Shown piece after piece: positions 23,912-35,301 of a stretch of 64,000 nt of DNA. The DNA comes from Aedes albopictus (lineage: Eukaryota; Arthropoda; Insecta; Diptera; Culicidae). Below the pieces are notes generated by a model, which had not been told where the DNA came from, did no database searches, and was given only the letters and a program-made list of their open reading frames with translations. Within the stretch, counting starts at the first letter, position 1, and the number at the start of each line of letters is the position of its first letter. A program made the position numbers and the translations under genes. The stretch is taken from the NCBI RefSeq assembly GCF_035046485.1, contig NC_085138.1, forward strand, positions 433,491,265 through 433,555,264, read 5' to 3'.

Positions 23912-24342
23912 CAGGTATCAGAATTTTGGCTCAGGTGGCACGTTCTCCTCCAAATGGGAGATTTATGCCTCGCACGTCATTGCCATCTCATCACTTACCC
24001 GACGGAAAATATAGGATTGAGGGAATAAAGGAAGGATTCTAGAAAAAAAGGAATGGATGAAAAGGAAAAAGGGGTAAGAAAGAGAAGTATATTGAAATAA
24101 ACACCCCCAATGAGATGCTTATTAAAACTGCATAGTTGCATAGTTGGTACGTGGAATGAAAGAAACCCAAAGAAGAATGAGTTCCTTTTATTCCTGCGTA
24201 CAATAGTTAAGAATCCAGTACAATACCCCCGAAAGGATACTGAAACTCATTCAATATCTCAACATCCATACAAAAACCATTCAACTGCAAACTGTAGTAG
24301 AATGTGATTTTTGAATATGTTGAAAAAGAACTCGATGGGAGC
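23912..24342. other. Start of the insert between the direct repeats; LINE-like leader
   Basis: Contains ggcacgttctcctccaaatg, similar to the complement of 3097-3130, suggesting a dispersed element end. A purine-rich tract (ggaatggatgaaaaggaaaa) follows. No gene recognised. Confidence 0.4.
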
Positions 24343-25140
24343 TTACTTCTTTGAAAGAAGATGAGCAGAAATTTTGTGGAAACCATAGTTCACCATAATT
24401 TTTTGCTTTTTTAGGAGATCAACTGAGTCATCGCCAATGCTGCAGAAGAATAGACGGTATCCATTCTCCTTTTGTTTGACGTTGTTGATCTTCCAAAAGT
24501 TTGCCAAAATCGAGGGATTCTGGAAAACTATCCGATTCAAAACATCAGCCTGATTCAGTTTTTCTTTCGCATTCCAAGGAACGCGCAAACAAATATTGTT
24601 TGTATGAAGACTGAATGGCTCAATAACGAATTTAAAACCATCAGTTGCTGTCTCGTTAATCTCCACCAACTTCTTCCGTAGCCAGTCATGGCTTCCCTGG
24701 TTTTGTGTGTGAAAACCACATTTTGCCATACCGGATTCCACAGCCAAAGAAAGTGGGGATTAACGAGTCAGGTGACGTTTGGTACAAAAAGACGTTAAGG
24801 TCGCTAAGTAATTCGTCCTTCAATACGTCAGTGAAAAAGCCGTTCTTAAGCTTAATCTGAAAACGTAATGAAGATCGTAAAATAGCATTTTCATCAGAAA
24901 GAAGCATTTTACCTGAGGAAGCAGCTTTGCGATTAAGCTTCTTCCTTTGGTTCTTCGCGTAGTTTTTACCTCTAGAGGAAGAACTACCTTGAACATCACC
25001 AGTCGATGCAGAGGAGGCTGCAATAGGTAATTCTTTCCCAGCATTCTGGGGTTTCTCAAAAGTATGTCCAGTAGATACTTCTTTTGAACACCCAGACTGC
25101 TGTTCCGAATTTCCAGATGCATTGCCCAGAAAATCAGCTA
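24343..25140 (-). pseudogene. DUF4780-like protein fragment, frameshifted
   Basis: On the minus strand, one frame (about 25140-24686) gives a Ser/Gly-rich, then basic region (SSSRGKNYAKNQRKKLNRKA), followed by FFGCGIRYGKMWF. Near 24695 a 1-base shift moves the frame to one with HDWLRKKLVEIN, then a region ending LFFCSIGDDSVDLLKKQ and MVNYGF. This order (FxGC..xxGxxxx, DWL, variable middle, LxFxxxDDSVxxLKxxxxxxNYGF) matches my recollection of the DUF4780 family, found in many insect repeat-associated proteins. The function is not established, though a role as a retroelement accessory or nucleic-acid-binding protein is plausible. The copy is broken by the frameshift and lacks a polymerase partner. 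Confidence 0.55.
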
Positions 25141-26151
25141 TATTGGCAAAATTTTTCTAATAGCTCGAACAAAACGATCAGCCTTCGAAAACGTCCAAAG
25201 AGAAAAGAAAGGTTATCTTCAATCAGATTGCCTCTAGACCCGATGGAATTTGGTTAACACCAACACAATTAGTTGTGATGAGAGCTTTCGTGTCAAGAGT
25301 AACTCTCCAAAAACTCAAACAGCTCGTGAACAATTCGTAATATACACGGCATCTCCATAGGCACACATACAGATACACATAGCATACAGAAATGTTCCAT
25401 GCACCGCTAACATTTTTGCATCGTTATATGATGCATCTGTAGTGGCATGTGTACAGAGATCATGACATCGATACGAATAACACTAGACGGATCGGTTCAT
25501 TCCAAAGGCACACAAGATGTCGTGCGAATGAGAAATACAGTAATAATACCACTGTTGTATTCACGAGACGCGTTCGATTCAAATATTTGCCGCGTATTAT
25601 GATAAGTATATCTATACGAACAAAAAAGAAAGTAAATATTCTCCGAAACACTTACTACATCTGCATATTGCATACACTGTCAAGTCAATATACGCGGTTT
25701 TGGTCCTACTTACAGTGAGATGAGCGTACGTACATACGAATATATTCCTGTTCTAGTACCTCATTATCAGCTCTCCACAAGAGATTTGCCTCCGTAACCC
25801 AATCATTTTCATTTTACTCATGAGAACTGGGGTTTACGGAGATTGAGTGCCACCTGTAGCGAATCGAAGTACATACACATAGACACTTAAAAACCGCATA
25901 TGTACATAATAATAAAAAAGAAGACACGACGACGAAGTATTTTTTGTACTTTATGTCATGCTAATTTTACACAAAATTTCCTAATGCACGGGCTAAAAGC
26001 ACTAAACTTCACTTTTCCCGATTACACTATTGCAAAATGTCACGTATTCCAATGCCAGAAACGCATAATAAAACGAAAGCACCGATATAATATTGAATTA
26101 AATGGGCTATCGCCAAAAAGGCGCCCACTACCCATGAACATACAGACACTC
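25141..26151. other. AT-rich non-coding remainder of the insert
   Basis: No repeats or gene recognised. Short frames up to 89 codons are CA/TA-rich by composition. Ends abruptly at the right direct repeat. Confidence 0.4.
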
Positions 26152-26558
26152 ATCCCCGAGGGAAGTTCATGTAATGTTTTCAAAAGGAATACTTTAGAAA
26201 ATTTTGAAAGGAATTTCAGAAGGAGACTGAAAGATTTTCTGAAGGATTCCATGCAAGGTTTTTATAAAGAATACCTGAAAAAAAAAAATGAATCTGTGCG
26301 GATTTTTTAAAAGAATAAATGAAAGAGTTATCAAGGCAGTTTAAAGATTTCATTTCATTTATTTATTTAAATAAGTTACATAACACATTACATCTTTTTT
26401 ATTTAATATGACCTTATCCCAAGTAACAATTTTGATTTTATCGAAGTTTTTAGCGATTCAAAAACCCTAAACATAAAACCATTTAAGCTGACTTTAAAGT
26501 CATCTCGAGTTCTAATATGCCTCCATAAGCCCACGTTCTGGCTAGTTGGTCCAGTCTT
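26152..26558 (+). repeat. Direct repeat, right copy (407 bp)
   Basis: Copy of 23470-23911 with one ~35-bp deletion, which lies between CATCTT microrepeats (copy 1 has three CATCTT sites here, copy 2 has one). The left flank is unrelated to satellite; the right flank continues naturally into the CCCAAGTAACA element. The two copies therefore bracket the insert with complementary native contexts. Confidence 0.85.
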
Positions 26559-27834
26559 AGTACGATCTACAAGACTTTCGTATGCAAACCGGCTTAGGAT
26601 ATCGGGTTGTATCATAGTTTCATCAATCTTCTAAATAAAACCATCTTCTTTCTGACTTGTCAAATAATTATTTTGATTATTTTTCACTCTCAATGTTCGA
26701 TCGTCAGAATAAATTATGCTTGGTTGTTTATTCAACCATCAATTGGAAAGATGCAGATATGGAATTCAGATTTATTTTCCTATTTACACTAAATTCTTTT
26801 TTTACACGATCTTTTTTTACGCGGTTTTATTTTACACGATTTTTTTACACGATTTTCTCGAAATTACGCGATGTGTTTTTGGAAACATTCTTCTCTCCTG
26901 GTCGCAATTTACTTCCGATGGGGCTCAAATTGCTACCAGAGATCTCTCATATCATCCTTGATACCCTGTCAAAATTTTAGGATGATCCGATAAACAAAGT
27001 TTTGAAAACTTTTTTTACACGATTTTTTTTACGCGGAACAAAAAATCGCGTAAAAACAGAATTTAGTGTAATACGTGTCAGGAGACATGCCACGGAAAAT
27101 TGGTGGTGAATGTGACTGTGATAATGACAAAAACTAAGTGCGCCACACAAACTATGCATAATTTGGAAGTTAAATGCATTTAATTTACTCGGTGGAATTG
27201 GGTGCAAAAAAGGTTTTTTCAACACAGCGGAGATTAAAAGACATTATGTAATTTTTCTGACAAATCGAAATGACGAAAACGTGTTGTATAGTTTAATTTG
27301 ATCTTAAGCTGTGCGTGAAATCATAAAATTGAGTAATATTTTTTCTGTATTTACATGAATTATCCCGGCCAGGCGACATATTTTTCTGATAAAACTCTGT
27401 GTTTCTGATTATTCCTCCAATAGGGCTAACCCTCCTGAGGTAGTCATAACTGAGCTCATGATAGAACTAGCGGTTTTATCGCAGCATTTTTTTGGTTTAT
27501 GTTACGGCCATGAAATCTTTTGTTGGTTTTATGCATTGCCTCGCAGTTTTGTGTATTTGTTTACAAAAAAAAATCTCTCCGCACAACAACCGCAAATGCA
27601 AGTTTTATTGAAATGGTATATAATAAGTGATAAAACCAATTCATGTCTACTTGCAAGTCTTTAATTGAAGATATTTATAGCAGAAGTTATATGATAGTTT
27701 TATGGAACGCCAAAGGTTCAAAGTAAAAAACTACCACATAAAACTAATTTAGAACAACTAGCTTTTTGACATGCTCGTATAAAACCAGGATAAAACATGA
27801 ATAAACCTTCAAGGCATGCTGATTGTTACTTGGG
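26418..27834. mobile_element. CCCAAGTAACA-ended element with a nested MITE
   Basis: The ends CCCAAGTAACAATTTTG and (inverse) GATTGTTACTTGGG match the family at 21524 and 38223. The interior is AT-rich with repeated ATAAAAC motifs. It contains the element at 26787-27068. TAT flanks both ends but this is not confirmed as a duplication. Confidence 0.6.
26787..27068. mobile_element. 282-bp TA-flanked MITE, CACTAAATTC ends
   Basis: The terminal inverted repeat CACTAAATTCT....TTTTTAC is matched by the right end GTAAAAACAGAATTTAGTG. TA flanks both sides (26785-26786, 27069-27070), the duplication typical of Tc1/mariner-type elements. The interior has repeated TTTACACGAT and TTACGCGG motifs in both arms. 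Non-coding. Confidence 0.78.
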
Positions 27835-27940
27835 TATGTCTCTTTTATCTAGATAGCTGAAAACAGAAACGACAAATGACAATTTTTTGAGAAATTTGTG
27901 AAGGTGGTTCGGATTCGTCTAGCTTTTTTCGAAAAAAAGA
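27835..27940. other. Short spacer between element and satellite
   Basis: No recognisable content. Confidence 0.4.
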
Positions 27941-28535
27941 ATCCGTGAAAGATTTCCTAGGCGGATTTCTGAACGAATCCTTGGAGAAATTTGAGTCTCT
28001 AAAAGAATGGTTTTCCAAAAAGTCCTCGAATGAATTTGTATATATCGAATGAATTCATATGATTCCCTATAAGATCCGCAGAGTAATTTCTAAAAAATAT
28101 CTACAGGATTTTATTGAGGAATCCATAGACGAACTTGTGGAAGAATCTCTGCAGCAATTTTTGAAGAAATTGATTGAGGATTTTCTGAAAGATTTTTTCT
28201 GAAACAAATCTAGTAGAATTTCTGAAAAAAAAATTGTGAGTCACAAAGCAATTTCTAAAGAAAATTTCAGAATGAATCTTTGTTTTTTTTTTAAAGAATC
28301 CATGAAGAAATTCCTAGAGGAATCTATCTGAAAGATATCTGGAGGAATGCTTGGAGAAATTTATAAAGAGATCTCTGGTGGAATTTCTGAAAGAATTTTT
28401 GGAAATTTTTCTGTAAAACCCACGGCAAAATTACCAAAGCAATCGCTTAAACATTTCCTACGGGTACTCCTGGAGAAATCCCTGAATAAATATCTAATGA
28501 AATTTTTAAAAGCCTATATGGACCCCATGGAGAGA
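27940..28535. repeat. GGAATTCC-type satellite, diverged
   Basis: Units such as ggagaaatttgag, ggaggaatgcttggagaaat and gaatttctgaaagaatt. Frames are repeat translations. Confidence 0.7.
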
Positions 28536-28639
28536 TTTTTTGCATGCAAGCTACCGCGGTTGGCAAAGTTTTACTGGTAGTGTAATTGAACTCAAAATGT
28601 GGGTTAGAGTGTATTGAGAAGTGTACTAATTGATGACTT

Positions 28640-29074
28640 GCAAGTAGACATCTCCTTCTGGGATTCTGCAGAACCTTCTTCCAGGATTCTTTTAGGAATT
28701 TGTTCAGGAATACATTCTGGGATTCCCCTAGGCATTCTTCTCAATATTTTTTCCAGCAATTTTTTCCAGGATTCCTCAGGAGTTATTGCCGGGAATCCAC
28801 CAGAAATTTGTACGGAGATTCTACGAGGAGTTTGTTCCGAGATTCCACCCGAAATTCTTCTTGAGATTTATCCAGAAGATTTTTCTGGGATTCCTCAGGG
28901 AGCTACTTCTGGGGACTTCCAGGAGTTTCTTTTGAAAGTCCTTAAAATGTTTTGTCCAGGATTCCTCCAGGCACTCCTTCAGGGATTTCTCCAAAGCATC
29001 CCTCAAAAATTTCTTCAAGAACTGATCTGAGATTCTTCCAGTAGTTACAGGGCTCCTCAAGGAATTCCTCCAAG
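28640..29074. repeat. GGAATTCC-type satellite, inverse orientation
   Basis: Here the units read CCAGGATTCCTCAGG-like on the plus strand. Opposite polarity to 27940-28535. Frames of up to 138 codons are repeat translations. Confidence 0.7.
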
Positions 29075-29170
29075 GGGGCTGTCCATATACCACGTGGTCA
29101 TTTTTGTGGATAATCCGAAACAACCCCCCTCCCGTTCCACACCAAGGACCACGTTGTTTATGGATGACCC
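29075..29170. mobile_element. Short MITE, family P, copy 2
   Basis: Ends gggggctgtccatataccac and (inverse) caaggaccacgttgtttatg then gatgacccc, with an AACCCCCCTCCCG centre. Same family as 2395 and 47868. Confidence 0.65.
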
Positions 29171-29259
29171 CAAGAAGTCGTTCCGGAACTACTCTGATTG
29201 TCCCATATGGAACTCCATAACCAATCCAGATTGCCCATATGGAACTCCTGGTTGATCTC

Positions 29260-29600
29260 AGAAAAAAAAAACGTGGAGGAATTTCACGAGTAACTTCTAA
29301 AGGAACACCTGGAGGAATCCCAGAAAAAGCTCCTAGAGAAATCGCAAAAGAAGGAATCGCAGAAGAAGCTCTTTGAGAAATCTTTGAAAGAACTGCCCCA
29401 ACAGTTCCAGAAGGAACTCCTAGAGGAATAACAGAAAGAACTCTAGGAACAATCTCAGAAGGTACTGGAGGAATTCCCCAATTGGAGCGTTCTTGAAAAA
29501 CTGTCTAATAAATACCAGAAAGATTTCTTTCTAGAGAAATCTCAGGTTTCCTCAAGGATTTTCTTTCGAATTTCCTTTAGAATTTTTTTCTGGTCAATGC
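29260..29600. repeat. GGAATTCC-type satellite
   Basis: Units such as ggaacacctggaggaatccc and aaggaactcctagaggaat. Confidence 0.65.
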
Positions 29601-29604
29601 TCCG

Positions 29605-29850
29605 AAGAATCTGCGTTTCATATCTACGCAGTAGTGCGAACTAAATCTGCAAGCAAGCGTTAGATTGGATCCCAGCAAGACATCGCAGCAGAGGCACTTC
29701 CAGAGGCTCATGACGGGTCAGCCTCAACAAAAAATATAGCAATTCGACAGAAATTTGACCTGGCTACAGGCCAAGGCGATGGTATAACCCTTTCAATTCG
29801 GCCCTCAACACCACCATGGGTGTTCAGGACTGAACGAAGTAAGTAGCCCA
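29605..29850 (+). mobile_element. 5'-truncated RTE LINE 3' end
   Basis: Reverse complement of 8098-8320 in content: shares ATCTGCAAGCAAGCGTTAG, GACATCGCAGCAGAGGCA, GACAGAAATTTGACCTGGC and ACCACCATGGGTG, with an end in AAGTAAGTAG. The C-terminal frame is broken. This second copy fixes the 3' end of the LINE and supports the RTE identification (AAGTAAGTAAG-type tail). Confidence 0.8.
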
Positions 29851-31340
29851 AGGAATTCGATCAAAAGTTCCTCCAGGAGTTTCTTCTGGGATTTCTCCAG
29901 GAATTCTTTGTAAGATTCATCCTGAAAATGCATTCGAAATGCTTCCAGATTTTCCTTCAGTGATTTTTCCATTATTTCTTCTTACTATCCCTCCGAGAAT
30001 ATCTTTGAGGAATATCCGAGGGATTCCTCCAAAAATCTACGAGGGCTTCCTCCAAGAATCTCTAAAAGATTTCTCCAAAAACCTCCAAGGGATCCCTCCA
30101 GAAATCTCCGAGAGATTCTTCCACGAATCTCCGAGAGATTCTTCCACGAATCACCGAGAGATTCCTTCAGTAATGTCCGAGAGATTCCTCCAGTAATCTC
30201 TCGGAGATTCCTGGAGAAATCACCGAGAGATTCCTCCAGGAATCTCCGAGAGATTTCTCCAGGAATCTTTAAAAGATTTCTCCAGGAATCTCCGAGAGAT
30301 TCCTCCAGGAATCTCCGAGTGATTCCTCCAGGAATCTCCGAGTGATTCCTCCAGGAATCTTTGAGAGGGGCTTTCTCTAGGAATCTCCGCGGGATTCCTC
30401 CAGGAATTCCCACGGGATTCCTCCAGGAATCTCCACGGGATTCCTCCAGGAATATCCACGGGCTTCCTCCAGGAATCTCCAAAGGATTCCTCCAGGAATC
30501 TCCACGGAATTTCTCCAGGAATCTCCACGGGATTCCTCCAGAAATCTTCACGGGAATCCTTCAAGAATCTCCACGGGATTCCTTCAGAATTATTCCCTGG
30601 ATTTTCTGAGAGTCCCTGCTTAAATTTATCAATGAGTTTCTCTGAGGAGATTTCATCAAGAATTTTGATGGATTCTGATCTAAAATAAAACAAGAATTCT
30701 TTTGGGATTCCTCTAGCAGTTTCTTTTAGAATTTGTTAAGGATTTCCTTCTGGGATCCCTTTAAGAATTCCTTCTGGAATTTTATATTTTGAGGATTCCT
30801 TCTTCAGAGATGTCCTCAAAAGCTCTTCCTAACATTCTAGAATCTTTCTAGGATTTCTCAAGGAACCCCAACATGGGTTCAGCCAAAGATATCCATAGTT
30901 ACTTCTGTGATTCCTTCAGGGTTTTCTCCTGAGATTACCCGTGATTTCTTGTACGATTCTTTTTAAAGTTCAGCAATTAATCTCGGAATTCCTTTCGGAA
31001 TGCTTTCCTGGATTGGAATTTTAGAATTCCTTAAGGATTCGTCAGGGACTCTGGTGCGTTTCCAGGAGTTCACTCTGGGATTACTTCAAATAAATCTTCC
31101 TAATTCCTTCCTAATTACTGAATTCCTACAGGGAGTTTTTTTTAGAAATTACTTATGGAATTACTCCAGGAATTCCGTATAGAACTTTACTACGAGTTAT
31201 TTGTCTTATAAAATTCATGCAGGATTTCCTTGAGCAGTTCCTCCAAAATTTTATTAAAAAGTTCCTTCAGCAGAATTGTATGAAAATACTGTATGAAGCT
31301 CCTCGAGTAGTTACTTCTGGGTTTCCTTAAATTGTCATGT
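29850..31340. repeat. GGAATTCC-type satellite with a regular 24-bp minisatellite core
   Basis: The core at about 30030-30560 is a 24-bp unit, GATTCCTCCAGGAATCTCCGAG with variants CACGG, repeated roughly 20 times. Because 24 is a multiple of three, minus-strand frames give an 8-residue repeat with RFLEES and SWRNP segments over 150-190 codons. The flanks are the diverged form. Some CRISPR-like regularity is only a tandem repeat: there are no unique spacers. Confidence 0.85.
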
Positions 31341-33325
31341 CAATAGTTCTTAAGTTATAGTGATATTCACTCCCAAAACACCACAATAATTTTTCTACAC
31401 ACGCCAATAGATATTCTCACTGGAATCGCAATTCCCATAATATGTTCTTTGAAGTCATATCAAAGTTTGTTCCGATCGTGTCTTGGAATTCCATAAGATT
31501 TTACACAGGATTTGCGTGGTAAACCCAGCAAAATTCCGCCAACCGTAGACTGAACTCACATATTGAACTGCTTATTTTGTCAGGCCAAAGTTCGAATCAC
31601 AGATTCCCCCAGTTCCTAAATGTCAGCCAGCATTCCCTTTGGAACGCTCCAGAATTACATTGTAGTTTCAAAATTTATGATTTACCCCGGTATCCACCCA
31701 AGGGTCACAAAAAAAGCACTTTCCCACGCTACCAACCATAGAGTTATATAATACTCAAGTTTAACAAATTCTTGGTTTGGGCACCACTCGAAGGCAACTT
31801 TAGTTGCGTCATCGAAAAACTGTTTCATTGTTAAGCGATGAAAATAAATCTTTCAACCTGAAAACAATAGAACACACCTTATTCAATCTTACTTCCATAC
31901 GCACACGCATCACCGGCCTCAATCGGCAACCTAAAAACAATGACAACCAATTTCTTCCAATTCGAATCCCACTTTTTCACCTGTTTTCACACACTGCTTA
32001 CCGAGTCACGATAGAAATCCGCATCGCTTCTCTACCGATGACCCATAATGAGGTGTAACTTATTAAGCTAAATTAGTTGGACCGTAAATTCCAACTCCGC
32101 CAGCACCTGTCACACGGCTCCCCCACTTGCAACTTCAGCTTCGAATTCTCATGCCCCCATATTCTTCCTCGACGCGAACCCGCCAGGCAGATGGCCCGGG
32201 GGTCAAATGGAAGATGAGCCTCTCTGTGTAATGTCGCTGATTAGTCACAGACCGCGCGCGCTTGCAGGAGAGATTGAACTTTTCTATCACCTGGCGGGCT
32301 CTGCAATCGGCCACTTTCCCAAACTGCTTGTCAGATAGACGTAAAGAAATACGGAAACATACCTACCTAAGGCTGTGCGGACTCCTGCAGTTACAGGAAA
32401 TGAGAAAACCAACACCCGAGCTGTGTCAATTTTGACACTGTGCGTCATCATAGCACATTGTCCACCACTGACTGACTCAACGGCCGGCGGCGGCGCGGAT
32501 GTCTGGAATTTCTATTGTATTCAGTGAGCTCCGAGCGTTGCCAACCAGCTGGATGCCTTGTGGATGGTATTGTGATGCACCCCCCTACGGTGGAATGGTA
32601 TAGAGAGGTACATAAATAAACCAACGACATTCAAGTCGGTAGTAAAACTGTTTTTATTAGGTGAAATTGCTTCATCATTGTAACGCTTAACACCCTGTTT
32701 TATGGGCGATTAGAAATCGGGACAGGAATACCGGGAAGGGTTAAGATGCTTTTTGTGAGCCGTCCGTCGCTGCGTGAATTTCGGGGAGGGACTACGGATG
32801 ATGCACCTGCCAATGTAATGCAGTTTAAAGAGCGTTAATGAGTGTTTTGGCTATGTTGTAAATTGACAAAAAAAAAAAAACGCTGGGAAAAGTGTACTTC
32901 GAATGGAATGGAAGAAGTTGTACAGCTTTGTTGGCTTTGTATTTGATATCATGTACATTTACATGGTCCATATTCGGTCCTATTAATAAAAAGAAGCGAG
33001 CTTTACTACTCGTAGTATCGACTCATAAGTAAAGTCCTCCGTGTTTACTTTTTTGTTGGTGAGAATTAAAAATTTTTTCGAACAAGAGCTTGCTCTAAAT
33101 GAAGTTTCAAGAGCCAACAGAACTGTTGATAGTGGATTGATTTTCCTGAAATTCAGCAGTTATTCACAATTTAGGTTGAGAGGTGAAAAGCTGTTTTTAT
33201 TAGGTGTGCTCAAAATTTCAGCCGTCTTCTTCTCCATTGCAATTGTAATTGTAACAGCGTTGACAAATTGAAATAGGGGTTATACCTACAAAATTTATTA
33301 TTACACGTATTTTTTGCATTATTAT
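31341..33325. other. Repeat-poor stretch, no gene recognised
   Basis: AT-rich at both ends with a GC-richer core (about 32100-32560). Small frames of up to 84 codons have no known motif. A second GTTTTTATTAGGTG site recurs at 32650 and 33194. May hold regulatory DNA. Confidence 0.35.
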
Positions 33326-34030
33326 AGATTTCCATGAGGGATTTCTTCCATCAATTCTTCGGGGATATTTCACAGCAATTCTTTTAAGAGTTCCTGCTTA
33401 GATTCCTGAAGCTCATCATGAAGTTTACCAGCATTTTACCGGAGTCCTTCCGGGTTTTCACCTGGAGATTTGCGCGGAATTCCAGGGATTTAAATAGAAG
33501 TTCCTATCGAAATTTACCCTGACGTAACTTCTGAAAATTCTACCACAGTTGCTGCTGATATTTACCATGAAGTTTTTACTGTTTTTTTTCCAAAATTTTA
33601 CCGCGATTTGTCTTGAAACTCTTTCTAAGTAAGGTTTCTTGCGATGGCATTTCCTTAATGCGTTTTCCAATACCTCCCACTTCAAGGTTTCTCCCAAAAT
33701 TTTTCCTTTGCTTTCTATAGGGGTTCCTTCCAATATTTCTAACGGAAATTCGTACTCTAGTTTTCCTAATAATTTTCTCAAAACTTTTCCTGTAATTTAT
33801 TTAGAATTTATCAGTATTTACAATTCTGGGAATAAATCTGAAAAAAAAAACCTCCCAAGTGAATCCCTAGCCAAATGGCTACACTTAAAAAAAAAAGTTT
33901 TCGAACATTTAGACAGAAGCTCCTTAATAAATCCTGACGTAACCCTTTGGAAATCCAGGGGACACTTCCGTGGAGGTTCCGGGAAAGCAGTATTTGTTAC
34001 GGAAATTCTGGGAGGAGCTCTGAAAGCGAT
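33326..34030. repeat. Diverged GGAATTCC-type satellite
   Basis: Units such as ttcttccatcaattcttcgg and cctggagatttgcgc give way to gaaattctgggagg. Frames of up to 137 codons are repeat translations. Confidence 0.6.
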
Positions 34031-34039
34031 CATGGAAGA

Positions 34040-35090
34040 AACTACGTCTTAAAGCCCTTTTGAAACTCCGCGAGACCACTATATGATTCAATTAAACTCT
34101 TCTGAAGCCCCTGAAATCCACTGAAATGCCTTAATACGCCTTGAAATCCATCTGAAATCTTTCCGATACTCAGGGAGCTGCCCTTGAACCTCCTGAAAAC
34201 CCCTGTTATCAGCTGAACGTATTCGAATGCATTGATACTTGAAACGCTTTGAACCCCTTTTAAAGCCCCCGCAACTCTTCTGAAGCCCCCCTTAAACTCC
34301 ATGAAATAATTATTTTCCCCCTGAGGAAGACACTACCCCCGTGTTGAAACGTCTAGTGAATAAAACAACTCGTTTTTTTTTTTAATCCCAAGACTGTGTA
34401 GCCGTTAACCAAGAGAGAAATCCTCTGAGATGGCTTGGAAAACTTTCAAATCTCTCTGGAACCCATCTGAAACCCCCTGAAACGCATTGAACCCTCGGTA
34501 ACCGCCTTGGCAGCCCCGGAAGCTCCGCTGAAGCCACCCCTCTTAGACTTTCAACACCTTTCCTTAAAACCCCGGGAACCTCCCTGAAACCTTCGGAAAC
34601 CCTCTTAAAGCTACCGTACCCTTCCAATGAGATGGGACTGCTTTATTTTTACCCAATTACCTAAATGGATTCGGCTTGTTAAATCAATGGATGCAAAAAA
34701 AAAACAATTAAAGAGGACGAGTAGCTAAGAGATTTAAAGGGGAATCATGCGGGGCTTTTGAGGGCTTTCAAGACATTGCAGAGCGTTTCAAGAGGTTTCA
34801 AATGGGTTAAAAGGGGCTTCATAGGCTCTCAGGTGAGTCTTACGGAGATTTCGGGAGGGGCTTCCAGAGGTGTTTCAATGCATTTCATGAGGTTTCAGGG
34901 GGGTTTAAAAGCTTCATAAGCTCTCAGGTAAGCTTTATGGGGATTTCAGAGGCGTTATAAGCCGTTTCAAGGCATTTCAGAAGATTTAAGATGGCTTTTA
35001 AAAGGCTTTATAGGCTCCCAGGTGCGCTTCAGGGGGTTTCAGTGGCGTTTCATGGCTTTTCATGGCATTCTAGGACATTTGAGATAATTC
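34040..35090. repeat. TTTCAGGGG-type degenerate satellite
   Basis: Minus-orientation units (CTGAAACCCCCTGAAAC) at 34040-34310 and 34400-34640; plus-orientation units (GGTTTCAGGGGGTTT) at 34740-35090. A second degenerate satellite family, distinct from GGAATTCC. Confidence 0.7.
34321..34350 (+). other. Short hammerhead-core-like motif
   Basis: CTGAGGA (34321-34327), a 5-bp stem GACAC/GTGTT with a loop, then GAAAC. The order and spacing resemble a hammerhead ribozyme core, with one extra A before the stem. No closing stems are visible, so it may be a decayed copy of the structure at 61904 or chance. Confidence 0.2.
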
Positions 35091-35301
35091 GGAGTCATTT
35101 GACCGAATTCCATTTGACCGATTGTCGTTAGGCTGAATGCCGTTTGGCCGAAACTGGAATGATGCACTTTAGTGATCCTGCCACACTATGCTTCACATCA
35201 ATACAACTCGAAAGAGAAGGAAAAATCTTTGATAAAATATTGATAGTTTCAACGCCAAGTAAACCCCTGAATTGTTAAAATTAGACTCTGTATATGTCTA
35301 A

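Noticed and set aside
23470..26558. LTR retrotransposon reading of the direct repeats
   Set aside because: The repeats lack TG..CA ends and contain satellite and element-end sequence; the left copy is continuous with its left flank and the right copy with its right flank.
30030..30560. CRISPR-like regularity
   Set aside because: The repeats are contiguous 24-bp units with no unique spacers, in a eukaryotic satellite.
34321..34350. Second hammerhead ribozyme
   Set aside because: Only the core-like motif; no closing stems. Retained at low confidence.
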